From Auricularia sp. M13 (taxonomy: Eukaryota; Basidiomycota; Agaricomycetes; Auriculariales; Auriculariaceae): a stretch of 64,000 nt of DNA. Shown in pieces: positions 8,529 through 20,504 of this stretch (within the stretch, counting starts at the first letter, position 1; each line of letters starts with the position of its first letter). The stretch spans positions 3,406,832 through 3,470,831 of the forward strand of contig CM073200.1 of the NCBI GenBank assembly GCA_037042915.1, given 5' to 3'. The position numbers and the translations under genes are program-made. A model generated the notes under the pieces. That model was not told the DNA's origin. It did not search any database and was given only the letters and a program-made list of their open reading frames with translations.

Positions 8529-9114
8529 CGTGGCAGCGGGAGGCGGACCTGCTTGCGACTTGGCTCGCCGTCGTACTCATAGCATATGACATCACCTTCC
8601 GGACCGATCGAAAAAAAAAACACGCTCCGGAAAAAAACTCGCTAACGACATCCTTTAGTGCAAACGCTGTAAAGATACATCACCAGCAAAGTACTGTAAG
8701 ACTTGCTGTATAATGCTTAGTCTGGGCGTTGTTGGCGGTGGACCGGGGATAAAGGTTAGTGAAACAGCTCTACGACGACAGAGCACGAGGAATGTCAAGA
8801 ACCATGTTCTACGCAATCGCAAAAAGGACCGCAGGCGGGCGACAGGAGCGACAATTCGCGCTCTACACTTGCCTGTGCATCAAGGACGCAAGACGGCGCT
8901 GCCATGTTTTTCACTCGCGGACGCGAGGAACGGCCGTGCCGTACTCAACATCAGGTCGGGCAGCGGAAAGTGGCGGGCGCGGCAAGGGCCTTCTAGCAGC
9001 ACTCGACTGGTGTGCGTCCATCGGGAACGAGAGGAAGCGCTGGACGAGCAACACGCGCGGAAAACTCCGGTCTACACGTCTCCTTTCCAGCCCTCTGCGA
9101 GGCAGACGACAAAG
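8529..9114. other. Tc1 5' flank and SEC26 upstream region
   Basis: The sequence CAGTACTTTGCTGGTG on the minus strand, next to a TA at 8697-8698, is a weak candidate for the terminal inverted repeat of the Tc1 copy. The partner end is outside the window. The remaining 400 bases up to the SEC26 ATG show no ORF with coding character and should hold the SEC26 promoter. Confidence 0.35.
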
Positions 9115-12100
9115 ATGGCCTCTGCAGACGCGAATGCTTTTACCGTCGTCTTTGACGATTCCGGCGAGATGCCCAGCACGCAGGAGCTGCGGCAGTCGCT
9201 GGAAAAGGGCTCGGACGACGTCAAAATCGACACCTTGCGACGCATCATCGTCGCGACGCTTAATGGCAACCCACAGGTGCGCCAATGCCTGATTTGCGGC
9301 CCTGGGATGTCACTGAGGAACACACGCAGCCGACTCTGTTGATGCCCATCATACAATACATTCTGCCGTCCAAGAACAAGGCTCTCAAGAAATTGCTTCA
9401 TTTCTACTGGGAGGTCTGCCCCAAATACGACGACAACGGCAAGCTCAAACAAGAGATGATCCTTGTCGTGTGCGTACAAGACTCTATTCCCCAGCTAACT
9501 GCTGACGGTCCACAGGAATGCCATCCGAAACGACCTTGTTCGTAATTTCGCTCGCGCAGTGAGCCGGACTGATATCTAGCTCGCAGCAACATCCCAACGA
9601 GTACATTCGCGGTGCAACTCTGCGCTTCCTACAAAAGATCCACGACCCCGAGCTGCTTGAACCGCTTGTCCCCACTTGCCGCGCCTGCCTGGAGCACCGG
9701 CACTCGTACGTCCGCAAGAACGCGGTCCTGGCCGTATACACCATCTACCTCTCGTTTGAACATCTCATTCCGGACGCCCCAGAGCTTGTCCATACCTTCC
9801 TGGCCGCCGAGTCCGACGCTACTTGCAAGCGCAACGCGTTTGTCTTCCTGTCTCAATGCGCTCCGCAGCGCGCGCAGGAGTGGCTCCTCTCTGTCTTCGA
9901 GCAGATCACGGGCTTTGACGAGCTGCTTCAGATGGCCATTATCGAGTTTATCCGGAAGGACTGCAAGAACGACACCCCGCATCGCCGCAAATACGTTCAG
10001 TGCATCTCGGAGCTCCTCTCTGCCAACTCGACGAGCGTCAAGTACGAAGCCGCCATGACCCTCACCGGCCTCACTCAGAACCCCGTCGCCGTCAAGGCGG
10101 CAGCCCAGGGCCTCGTCGAGATCATGCTGAAGGAGTCGGACAACAACGTCAAGCTCATCGTTTTGGACCGGCTGGATGCACTGCGTAGGAAGCACGAGCA
10201 TATTCTTGACCCGCTTGTGATGGATGTCCTGCGCGCACTATCCTCGCCCGACATTGAGGTTCGCCGACGCGCGGTGGCCATTGGTCTGTCCATGGTTTCG
10301 ACGCGGAACGCGGAGGAAGTAGTCGCATTCCTCAACAAGCAGCTCGTTCGGACGCTCGACCAAGATTACGAGAAGAACCTCGAATACCGCCAATTGCTCA
10401 TCCAGTCGATCCACGCGCTCGCTGTCCGATACTCCGACGTCGCGGGCAGCGTTGTCTCCGCGCTGATGGAGTTCCTCGCGGACGCCAATTCGCCAAGTGC
10501 GGCGGACGCGATTGCATTTGTGCGCGAAGTCGTCGAGAAATTCCCGCATATGCGTGCGCATGTGATCGAGCGCCTCCTCTCCGCGTTCCCAACAATCAAA
10601 TCGGGCAAGGTCTTCCGCGGCGCGCTCTGGATTGTGGGCGAGTACTGCGCGACCGTGACTGAAATCGACGAGGCGTTTGCAAAGATACGCAGCGTGGTTG
10701 GCGAGGTGCCCATCCTCGCCTCGGAGCAGCGTGCGCTTGAGGAATCCGGTGCGGGCGAGGAGACTGCAGCGGAGGGAAGCAGCAAGTCCAAGGGTGCGAC
10801 GCGTATCCTCGCGGATGGCACGTACGTGACGGAGACGGCGTATTCGGCTGCGCCAACTTCGGGCCTGGGCAAGGACACCAGCGGCAAGCCAGCCCTGCGC
10901 GCATTACTTCTCGGCGGCGACTTCTACACCGGCGCGGTGCTTGCCGCCACACTTAGCAAGCTCGTGCTGCGACACCGATCTCTGGGCGAGAGCGGGAAGG
11001 CGCACAACGCTCTGCGCGCAGAGGCGATGCTCATCATGACCAGCGTCATCCGGCTCGGCCAGAGCACGTTGGCCGCGCAGCCGATCGACGAGGATGCTAG
11101 TGAGCGCATCATCCAATGCATCCAGACGCTCGCGGTCAGCCCGGAAGCACCTCCGGCGAGCATCGACGAGATTTTCTTGAAAGATACGAAGGCCGCATAC
11201 GCCCGTATGGTGCGCGCCGAGGAGAAGAAGGCGCGGGAGAAGAGCGAGCAGGAAGCGCGCAAGACTCAAGTACAGGTGGACGACTTGTTGGCGTTCAGAC
11301 AATTTGCGAAGAAGGCTATCGGGGACTCGGTCGAAGACGTGAGTATTTATCTTTGCACTGCTGAGGCCACTAAAGTTTTCGTAGCTTGAGGCCGATCTTG
11401 GACGTGCGACTGGTGCTGGCGAGGTCAAGGAGGACTTGCTCTCCAACCTGAGTCGCGTAGTCCAATTGACAGGTACTAGGCATCGTTTATCTAGGAACTA
11501 ATCTGACCATTCCGCAGGGTTCTCGGATCCGGTATACGCTGAGGCCATCGTCAAAGTCCACGGGTTCGATATCTTGCTTGGTGGGTTCCTTTCTTCATCG
11601 CGACATTTACCTCGCTCATTCTTTTATCAGACGTGCTCATCGTGAACCAAACTGCACAGACGTTGCAGAATTTGTGCATAGAGTTCGCGACTCTTGGTGA
11701 TCTGAAGCTCGTCGAGCGCATGGGGACGCACACGCTCGCTCCACACGGCTTCCATTCTGTCAAAGCGACTGTCAAGGTCGCGTCGACCGAGACGGGTGTT
11801 ATCTTTGGCAACATCATCTGGGAGAATGGGCCAGGCACGCAAGAAACCTGCGTCATCCTGAACGACATCCACATCGACATTATGGATTACATCAAACCCG
11901 CGTCGTGCACCGAGAGCCAGTTCCGCAGTATGTGGACTGAGTTTGAGTGGGAGAATCGTGTCAATGTCGTGACGACCATCCCGTGAGTCTGACGTGGCAG
12001 TTGGTGACTTGTCTTGCTGACGATTTGCCCAGCGACCTTCGCGCGTATCTGGCGCACATCATGAAGTGCACCAACATGAACTGCCTGACGCCCGACGCCG

Positions 12101-12312
12101 CGCTAGAGGGCGATTGCGACTTCCTGAGCGCCAACCTGTACGCACGATCACTGTTCGCCGAGGATGCGCTCGCAAACTTGAGCATCGAGCGCGTGCCCGA
12201 GACTGGCGCCGTCACGGGCTATGTCCGTATACGGAGCAAGACGCAGGGAATTGCTCTGTCGCTTGGTGATAAGATTACGCTTGCGCAAAAAGAGGTACCC
12301 GCTGTGCCGTGA
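9115..12312 (+). CDS. SEC26: Coatomer subunit beta (beta-COP)
   Basis: Eight exons join cleanly: 9115-9276, 9330-9469, 9516-9537, 9587-11338, 11385-11472, 11518-11580, 11631-11982, 12033-12312. They give 952 residues, the normal length for beta-COP. The N-terminal two-thirds are HEAT-type adaptin repeats (landmarks [50 protein letters not shown]). A charged linker follows, then the coatomer appendage ([52 protein letters not shown]). It is part of the COPI coat that buds vesicles from the Golgi toward the ER and binds Arf1-GTP. Exon 3 is only 22 bases. It is upstream of and co-directional with the NFX1-type gene. An essential single-copy gene, so a good anchor for synteny. Confidence 0.97.
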
Positions 12313-12550
12313 CGGGTTGGTTGGGTTGTAGTTAGGCAGAATAGAGACTATATATTTTATTGCGTGGTATGCGCCTACAGTACAGCCAGGAAAGATCTAG
12401 AGTCACGGCAGGAGTCAAGTTGGAGTCAAGTACCGGAGCCTTGTTCCGTCCCGACGAGATCTGTTGGACCCATCCAAATCGTTTTATTCTCAAGTAATTG
12501 TCGCTCTGCACACTACACATTCGCACACACTCTCTACGATCTCGCGTGTC

Positions 12551-15500
12551 ATGCCTGAGGCTGCGACTGCGACCGCACCCGCGCCAGACGGCCAGGCCAA
12601 TCGTTCTGCGCAGCCCGGTCGACGTCACGGACGCGGAGGACGCGGACGCGCCGGACCCAGCGACGAGCTCAACCAGTTGCGCTCTCCCCAGCGCCAGGCG
12701 CCTGCGGATGGCAGCGCAGCAGGTGAGGGCCTCGGCAAACCCGCGTCCAAGCGTCGCCCGCGCAATAAGCAGAAGCGCGATGACGCGGGCTCTAGCCAGC
12801 AGCCATCCGTCGACGGCGGCAGCGGCAACGAGCACCACGCTGCTACTGGCGGCGCCAGGTCGCGCAAGACGTTCGGCGCGAAACTGACTGCCGCCGACGC
12901 TCAAACCAGCGCGTCTGCTCAGTCCCACGCGTCGCACAAACCGCAACCAGCCATCCACCCGCAGGCGACGGACCTCACGAACAGGCTTGCGCAGGGCCTG
13001 TCTGTGGCTCCATACACTGATTGTGCCATGTACGTGCTCGTCCTGGGACCACCTGCCCTTCGTTAACCCAACCTCGCTCGCAGCTGCTTTAACGCGATCC
13101 ATCCTGCCCAACCGACCTGGTCGTGTTCTCCGTCGGCAGAGGCCACCGCCTGCTGTTGGACGACGTTTCACCTCAAGTGCATCCGCGCATGGGCGCTCAA
13201 GAGCACGAAAGAAACGCGCGCGGCTTTCCAAGCCAGAAACGAAGACAACGAAGGTGAATGGCGTTGCCCTGGCTGCCAAACGAAGCGGCATATCGTCCCA
13301 CAATCGTATCTGTGCGTTGTTCCTGTCAGTCCCTGGGCGAAAGTAATCATTGACATCGCTGTGCAGTTGCTTCTGTGGTGCTGTCAATGATCCAAAGCCC
13401 GCCAGGCTTTCCACTCCTCACAGGCACGCATATTCCAACCTATCCAGGAATCTTGCTGAGTTTCTCCTTCTAGCTGCGGCAACGCGTGCACTCGCAAACG
13501 CTTAACGTGCGAGCATGCGTGCCCATTACCCTGTCATCCAGGTCCATGCCCACCGTGCATTACGACCGTTCAGAAACCATGGTAAAACTATCGCATCTGC
13601 TCCTAACCAATTATTGACCATGTTATCTTAGCTTTTGTGGTAAATCGACGCTGTCGTTTCGCTGCGCGCACTTCGCTACGGTCCCAGCGCCGTCCATGTC
13701 GTGCGGCGTGCCTTGCAACAAGATACTCTCCTGCGGAAAGCACCGCTGTCTTGATACGTGCCACGCTGGTGTTTGCGAGCCCTGCAGTGAAGTGGAATAC
13801 GTGCAATGCTATTGCGGCAAGGCGCGTAAGCAGATCGCGTGCGGTCAAGGTGAAGCGAAGGTTTGCATGGTTGGCGTGGGAACGGACGCTGTCGAGTGGG
13901 AAGGCCGATTTGACTGTGGGGACGTCTGCGGAAGGTGAGTGCGGTGCTCTCTGAGAGATAGTAGCTCGTGCTGACACGCATAGACCTTTCCTATGTGGAG
14001 TCCATTCATGTCACAAGACATGCCATCCACCGTCACCGGTCCCCATACCCTGCCCGATGGATCCCTCTGTTGTTAGGCACTGTCCATGCGGAAAAACTCG
14101 CCTTGCATCGATGCGCACCAAGTGTACCGACCCAATTCCAACATGCGAGTCCACCTGCGCTAAGCCACTCGCCTCTTGCAGTCATGCTTGTGCAGTGCCA
14201 TGTACGTTTCGTCGCGCATCTGCTCATGTTCCACTCAGCACGCTCACTACCCCTTCGTAGGTCATCTTGGGGAATGTCCGCCCTGTACCATTCCTATCGC
14301 CGTCCCATGCCGCTGTGGCGAAACAACGCGGTATACGCCGTGCTATCAGCGTCAGGAGGAGCTCCAGAAGGGCGTTGAAGTTGTTTGCGACAGAGCGTGC
14401 AAATCACTACGTCTATGCGGTCGACACGAGTGCAAACGTCTATGCTGTCCTGCCCACAACCTCCGTCCAAAAGGCGGCAAAGGAAAGAAGAAGGCACAGG
14501 CAAGCAACCAGCCGCTAGACGACCCGCTTGTGGATCTCGAGCGGGCGTGGCATACGTGTGAATTCTTGTGTGGAAAGCAGCTCAGTTGTGGACTGCACAC
14601 GTACGTTCTCCCGTAATTCTATATTTCGCCATGTGTTAACCTATCGCCAGGTGCGACGAGCCCGACCATCGCGGGCCCTGTCCTCCGTGCCTGCGGTCAT
14701 CCTTCGACGACCTTATGTGCAAGTGCGGTCGCACGGTCATTCAACCACCGATTCCATGCGGCACCAAGATTGTCTGTACTTATCCATGTGCCGAGCCTCC
14801 GCCCCCCTGCGGTCACCAGAAGACGCCCCACACCTGCCACGAAACGGGCCCATGCCCGCCCTGCCCGTTCCTCACCCCGAAACCATGCGCCTGTGGCAAG
14901 TCCGTCGTCCCAAACATCCGATGTTCGCAAGAACGTGTCTCTTGCGGCAAACCGTGCGGCAAGCCCATGAACTGTGGGTACCATCTCTGCCAGCGGATCT
15001 GCCACGGCGACGAGTGCGGCGATTGTCATGCGGTGTGCGGGAAGCCGCGCAAATATTGTCTGCCCGCCCGCCATCCATGCACGCGCGAATGCCATGCGCC
15101 CGCAGCGTGCGATGAGAGCGAGCCGTGCACCGAGCGCGTGTGGGCAACCTGCGAGTGCGGCCGCATCCAGCAACCCGCGCTATGCGGTCGCTCATCTGCT
15201 TCTGCCCGACGCGAAGTGGCCAAGCTCGACTGTTCGCAAGATTGCCAGATCGCGAAGCGCAACGCGCGTCTGGCTGAGGCACTGGGCATCTCTGCGTCGG
15301 GGACGACGGATAGGACGGTTGCGACATATTCGCCCGAACTGCTCTCGTTCGCCAGGAGCAGCGCAAATGCGCGGTTTGTCGCGCTCGTGGAGAAGACGTT
15401 CGCAGAATTTGTTGCGTCCGATAAAAGGTCCCAAGTGTTGCCTTCGATGCCAGAGGGGCGACGCACGTTCGTGAATTCCGTACGTCAACTTTTTGTGCTA

Positions 15501-15963
15501 GTGGTCCCTCCTGACGATTTTTTTGTATAGCTTGCCGCAGTATATCGGATGGACACGACTCTTGTGGATGCGGAGCCTCATCAAAGGTGCGTTTCAGTGC
15601 GGAAGCTAAGACACTGTCAATCCTGACTTCGTTTGTAGTGTACAACTTGTGAGGCGTATCGATACTCGTATCCCGCATCCACTGCTGTCCCAGGCTGCTG
15701 GCCCAGTTCTTGCATCATCTCCAAGTCTGGGTCGTCTCGTAGATATGCGAGCCGCTACCAAGCAACCCGCCGCACCCTCGCCACCCAAGCCGGCCACCCC
15801 GACGCGACCTGGCGGAGGATGGGCGTCCATCGTGGCCTCCGCCCCTACACCTTCTCCATCAGGGCAGTCTGCGCAGCCGGCCTCACGGTTGACTGCCCTT
15901 CCTCGCTCAAACTCATCGACATCGATCCCAAGGACAGCGCGTTCGCCCGCGCCACCTTCGTAA
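12551..15963 (+). CDS. NFX1-type zinc-finger protein (FAP1-like)
   Basis: From the ATG at 12551 a basic Ser/Ala-rich N-terminus of about 150 residues leads into a RING/PHD-like box. That box has a CAICF start, an HLKCIRAWA centre and a WRCPGC end. A long series of NFX1 repeats follows, with HxCxxxCHxGxCPPC character ([45 protein letters not shown]). The C-terminus has an R3H-like domain across the last introns (EGRRTFVNS ... SVQLVRRID) and a Pro/Ser-rich tail. About eight short introns are needed, including one inside the RING box after CCAT near 13030. The family includes human NFX1, fly shuttle craft and yeast Fap1, which combine DNA or RNA binding with RING activity. Fap1 interacts with FKBP12. 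The exact function here is inferred from architecture only. Confidence 0.92.
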
Positions 15964-16165
15964 CATGGAGGAGCCTGTGTGCAGTCCAGTAGAGTAGACT
16001 TAGTACAATAGATAAATATTGAAGCTTCATATTTGCCACGGCCATACGTTGGTCTGCACTGACAACATCCAGTAGCTGTGGTATCTATATTTCATCCCAT
16101 AACGCATTCAACTTTGGTCTGCGTACATCAGATTCATTCGCGCTTGCCTTCTTCCTACTCCAAAC
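15964..16165. other. Convergent 3' region of NFX1-type and MYND genes
   Basis: About 200 bases between two converging stops. AT-richer, with no further feature seen. Confidence 0.5.
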
Positions 16166-17917
16166 TCATGCTTCGGAGGTTTGTGCCATCTGTGGACCAT
16201 GAGTACACGCGGAAGGAAGATCACTGGACAGGTGACCTACAACATTCAGAGCTGTCTGAAGACGTCCATTCTTTACACCCTCGTAGAGTGCCCAAGCGAG
16301 GAGTGGCGATTTCTCCTCTTGCACAAGGCTGGCACGCCGAAACGCCTGGAGGAACTCGTCTTCTAACATATTCTTGTTGGCCCCAGCAGCGAACAGCTTG
16401 CACCAGATGGGGCACAGGATTTTGTGTCCGAGGGGTGGTTCCTGGCGCCAGTCGGCCTTCTGACACTCGCGTGAGCAATAGCGCGTGAGCTTGCAACCCG
16501 AGCACTGTTTGAACACGGTGTCCTCGAGCATCATGAACTTTTTGCAGCCTGGGCCTGCACAGCTGCGCGCCTCTGCTCGCCTGACGAAGGAACGGTGGAT
16601 AACGGCAGAGATATCATCGCCGTACTCAGTGCGTGGACGCTTAGCAGTCTTGAAATACTGCGTGACGCGCGGGTCGATAGCTACTGTACGCACACGCTCT
16701 ATTACCGGCTCCGCAGGCCTGTGACAGGGCGGAACTATTACCGCGGAGGCTTCGTGACCGTGACAAAACAGCTTTATTACCGCCGCCGCGGAGCGGCGGC
16801 GAAAAATTTGCTATATTTGAGCTCCCCGAGGGTGCAAAAAGCGTGACATCCCATTACCGGGACCCACCTGTGACGCGTGAAAAAACGACATTATTACCGG
16901 GCCGCGGCACCTCTGTGACGCGTGACGCGGTAATAGAGCGTGTGCGTACAGTACGTTGTCTGGGCCGAGTTGGACGTGCAGCCCCATGGCAAATATGCAT
17001 AGCAGATGCAGAGAGCCTTCCGACTCGTCTGAGTCGGTCACTCCATCGAGACCCGCTTGCACGGCTTGAAAGAGTGTGGGCTCGTATCCGTCGGTGAACT
17101 GCTCCGCATCCTGTCCGGTCGCATCAGGACCCTCGTGCAGAACCGCCAACAGTTTCGTAGCGCTGACGACGGTGTAGTCTACGCGCAGGGCCTGTGGAAG
17201 CGGTGATCCTGCAGGTTCGCCTGGCCAGTGTGCGACAGGTTTGCTGGATGAAGCATGTAGCATCTGGACCATTGACCAGACCACGCGGCGTTTGATGTCT
17301 GGAGACAGGAGGTGCGGCAAGACTAGGGGCCGAGCAATTGTGAGCAAGAAGGACAAGATGTAGAATGGCGTGGTAGCAAAGAGTTCCGAACACCATGTCG
17401 CATGTACATCGATACAGTGCCTGACACCCGAAGGGAATAACTGTTCGGGGGAGGACGGCCACCATCCACGGGCGTGATGGAAGAAGTCTCTTTTAGGCAT
17501 CACCTCTGCCAGCATGGGACGCGAGCCGCGGAACATGCAAGCGTGCATGCAAATGTATAACCCGTCCAAGAAAATGTACCAGGTGTCCCGAAGGTAGGTT
17601 CGAAACTCGGAGTGCCGCTGACGTTCAGGGCACGCAATCTCGAGAGCAGACAGATGGCGGATGAGTTGGTGGATTTCAGGGTCAGACCGGGACGCGGTGA
17701 TCATTTTGTTACAAGCATCCCAGAAGTCGGGGTGCCTTTTACGCAACTCGTCGACAACGTCGCCACATTCGTCCAAGTCGAGCGCAAAGCTGGCGAAGCA
17801 AATAGGACAATATGATGGCTTTTCTATATCCAGCAGAGCCTGTGGAGCGGCTTTTGCGAAATTCAGAAGATCCTTCGGTTTGTACGATACGACAGGCGAT
17901 GCAGGAGCGCCGGACAT
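16166..17917 (-). pseudogene. MYND-type zinc-finger protein gene interrupted by a MITE
   Basis: From the ATG at 17917 a single frame codes for an alpha-helical protein with a CPICF start near residue 37, then a helix-rich middle. It is interrupted at codon ~322 by a 268-bp TIR element (16684-16951) that introduces a stop at 16811-16813. After the insert the same frame resumes (AIDPRVTQYF) and contains a MYND finger: C-x4-C ... C-x2-C ... YCSRECQKADW ... H-x3-C. It ends at 16166. Removing the insert and one TA leaves a continuous 493-residue frame, so the gene was intact before insertion. As written, the product would be 368 residues and would lack MYND. MYND fingers mediate protein contacts, and in fungi many such proteins are of unknown role. 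It shares a 178-bp divergent promoter with RAD7. Confidence 0.85.
16684..16951. mobile_element. MITE with 23-bp terminal inverted repeats, TA target site
   Basis: The ends are perfect inverted repeats starting CTGTACGCACACGCTC and continuing to ATTACC, flanked by TA at 16682-16683 and 16952-16953. This fits a Tc1/mariner-type MITE. The interior has the heptamer ATTACCG in direct orientation at 16701, 16737, 16776, 16853 and 16893, with the inverted CGGTAAT at 16928. It also has repeated GTGACGCGTGA-like units and a GC palindrome at 16781-16801. There is no coding capacity. It sits in an exon of the MYND gene. The perfect TIRs and intact flanking frame suggest recent insertion. Confidence 0.9.
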
Positions 17918-18095
17918 GACTGCCTAGAGAAAGAATGCAGATATGAGGGCGGTAAACTCGACTTTACGAGCTGTTGGCGGTGGTAATAGGTGGCGAACAA
18001 GGAACGGAGGAAGCCGTTCGGCCCGTTCCCCTTGACAAGCGACGGAGTTACAAAGCGTGTCGTCACTTTTCCCACACAAATTTGGGCGAGCAGAT
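17918..18095. promoter_or_regulatory. Divergent promoter of MYND gene and RAD7
   Basis: 178 bases between opposed ATGs. It must hold both 5' UTRs and core promoters. No TATA box is obvious. Confidence 0.5.
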
Positions 18096-20262
18096 ATGTC
18101 TCGCAACAACATTCGTGGCCCTACCAGCGCGCTCACGGAGTTCCTGCGGGTATGTGACTGCCATATGTACTTTGTTCGGGATAATGCTCAACATTTTCGT
18201 TTTGTGGCGATCAGGAACAAGGAATCTCAGCTCGCACCATCCTCTCGAGGTCCCAGAGTCGCAGAGAGCAGGCTGCGCAGAATAACGAGGAGAATACTGC
18301 AGCAGGACTGTCTCAGGCTGAAGAATCTGCCCCTGCAGCCAATATCAACGGTGCCAATGAGGACGATATGGACGTTGATGAAGCGCCGACTCCACGACGC
18401 GCCTCTCGGGCTGCCAAGGGAAAGCGTGTGCGTGCTTTGTCGTTGACCCTCAGACGGTTGAATTCTCTACTCACACGTCTATAATACACAGAAAGCAAAG
18501 AAAAGCGGCAACGACTCAGACGACCTGGACGCCTCCGAAGAGGAAGCAACACCTGCTGCGAAGAAGAAGAAACTGAGCAAGGCGGCAGAGGCCAGGTTAA
18601 AGGCGAAATCAAAGGCGAACGCGCGCAAGAAAGGCGTCAAGGTTAGCGATAGTGAAGGGGACGATGACGACGAGTACACCGCACCGAGCAAGGGACCGGT
18701 TGTATCTGCGCCTCCACCAATCGGCAACTTCGAAAATTGCGCATCCTGTGAGAAGCAGTTCACAGTCGTATGTTGCAGGCCATACACTTCCAACAGCGGA
18801 CTCACGCACGCCGTAGACGCGGTATACGCTGGCGGCGAGACCAGGTCCCGGGTGGTTGTGCCATGAATGCGCCAAGGCTGCGGGATTAGACCCTTTCAAG
18901 AAACCCACAGCACCTAGAAAACGCAAAGCGCCCGAGGACAAGCGCAAGATCGTCAATTTCGAGGCGCGGGATGCCGTGCAAAGTCTCTCGAAGCTTTGCA
19001 TCCAGGTCATCTCGAAGCACATCGAAGACATTGAAGCCTTCGGCGACATTGGGCACATCAATTTGGATTCGATTGCCAAGGTTCTTGCTAAAAACCGCAG
19101 TTTGTGAGTGCTTAATACACCTGACGATTATCGCTCAGACCCGCGCAGAACAGCCCAGAATGCTCCTTTATTCTACGACGTCCAGAATAAAATGCTAACA
19201 TTTTACGACGCAACAAGTGTGTTTTCAATTCTCCGCAATACCGCGACTGACATAATGGCCCAAGAACTGGAGTCGCCAGCCCTCTGCGCATTAGCTTCCT
19301 TGAATCCGAACCTTCAGAACCTGCGGATAGATATGTGCGGGCGCATCGACGACAGCGCTCTGCAGCATTGGACCTCTCATCTGTGCAACCTGACGCGCTT
19401 GGAACTCCTCGGCCCGTTCCTCGTCAATCCCGAAGCATGGATTGACTTTTTCAAGACCAGAGGACCACAGCTACAGGGCTTTTTGATCACCCAATCACCA
19501 CGATTCGACTTGGCGTGCGTCGAGGCTCTTGCGACTCATTGCGCGGCCAGTTTAACAGAAATACGTCTCCAAGAAATTGGCAAGATGAGCGATGAGTTCC
19601 TACCGCATATCGCTAAGTGCGGTAACCTCACGTCTGTGGATTTGAGCTACCCGGACAAATCGCTCTCTGTTGACGGTGTCGTCGAGTTCCTCTCTATTGT
19701 TGGAGCTCGATTGACAGCCCTTTACCTGAGCGGGAATGAGGAACTCGATGACACGGTCTTGTCGCTCGGAATTCAGCCTCATGCCCGCCAACTGCGCTGT
19801 CTATCACTGGCAACACTCCCGCTGCTTACCGACAAAGGCGTCGCAGACTTTTTCAGGTCTTGGGGCTCGCATCCGCCTCTCGAGAAGCTCGACATATCGC
19901 GCTGTCATGCGCCCGCGTCTGCTGCGCTGGAGGCCGTGCTTAAGCATTCCGGGCCTGGATTGAAGGAACTCAACATCAATAGCTGGAAGGACACCGATAC
20001 GGACGTGTTGGGCACTATCGCGCAACATGCGCGCCAGCTGCAGAAGATCAACGTTGGCTGGTGCCGCGGCGTGGACGATTTCGTGGTGAAGAGCCTGTTG
20101 GAGAATTGCGAAGCGCTGCAAGAAATCAAGGTCTATGGCTGCAATCGATTAACGGAGAATTGTCCGAAAACGGTACGACCTGCCGAATATATTTGCGCTT
20201 GTACTGACTATCCGCAGCGCACTGTCAATATCTTCGGAGTTGAGGCGCATGTTGCGGGCTGA
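18096..20262 (+). CDS. RAD7: DNA repair protein Rad7/Rhp7
   Basis: Exon 1 starts MSRNNIRGPTSALTEFLR, the conserved Rad7 N-terminus. A Lys/Asp/Ser-rich nuclear linker follows, then a zinc-binding pair (CASC ... CHEC) across an intron, with TRYT between. The rest is a series of leucine-rich repeats of the Rad7 type (NLTRLELLGPFLV, NLTSVDLSYPD, LEKLDISRCH, LKELNINSWKD, LQEIKVYGCNRLTENCP). With Rad16, Rad7 recognises damage in silent DNA for global-genome nucleotide excision repair, and it also acts in a cullin ligase. Six introns are needed. One of 54 bases just after AGT near 19219 is a multiple of three and stop-free, so skipping or retaining it keeps the frame. The gene ends with an 18-codon exon after an intron at 20173. 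Confidence 0.93.
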
Positions 20263-20504
20263 CTGGTGACCACTGAGTGCTGAGCAGTCACGTCTAGATG
20301 ACCTGGTTTTGTTGATAATTCCTTCTCCGATGATATCTTGCGCCCTGTACCTGTCTCTGCGCGTAATACTACTGACGAGAGTCTTGAGGGAATTTTGGAC
20401 TGCCAAACAAAGGCGAGTGCATCCGCGACGCGGTCGCCGGATGTTTTTGTCCAATGCCGCGGCGCGCTATGTCTTACTCTTAGCCCCCAACCGCCACGCC
20501 GCCG

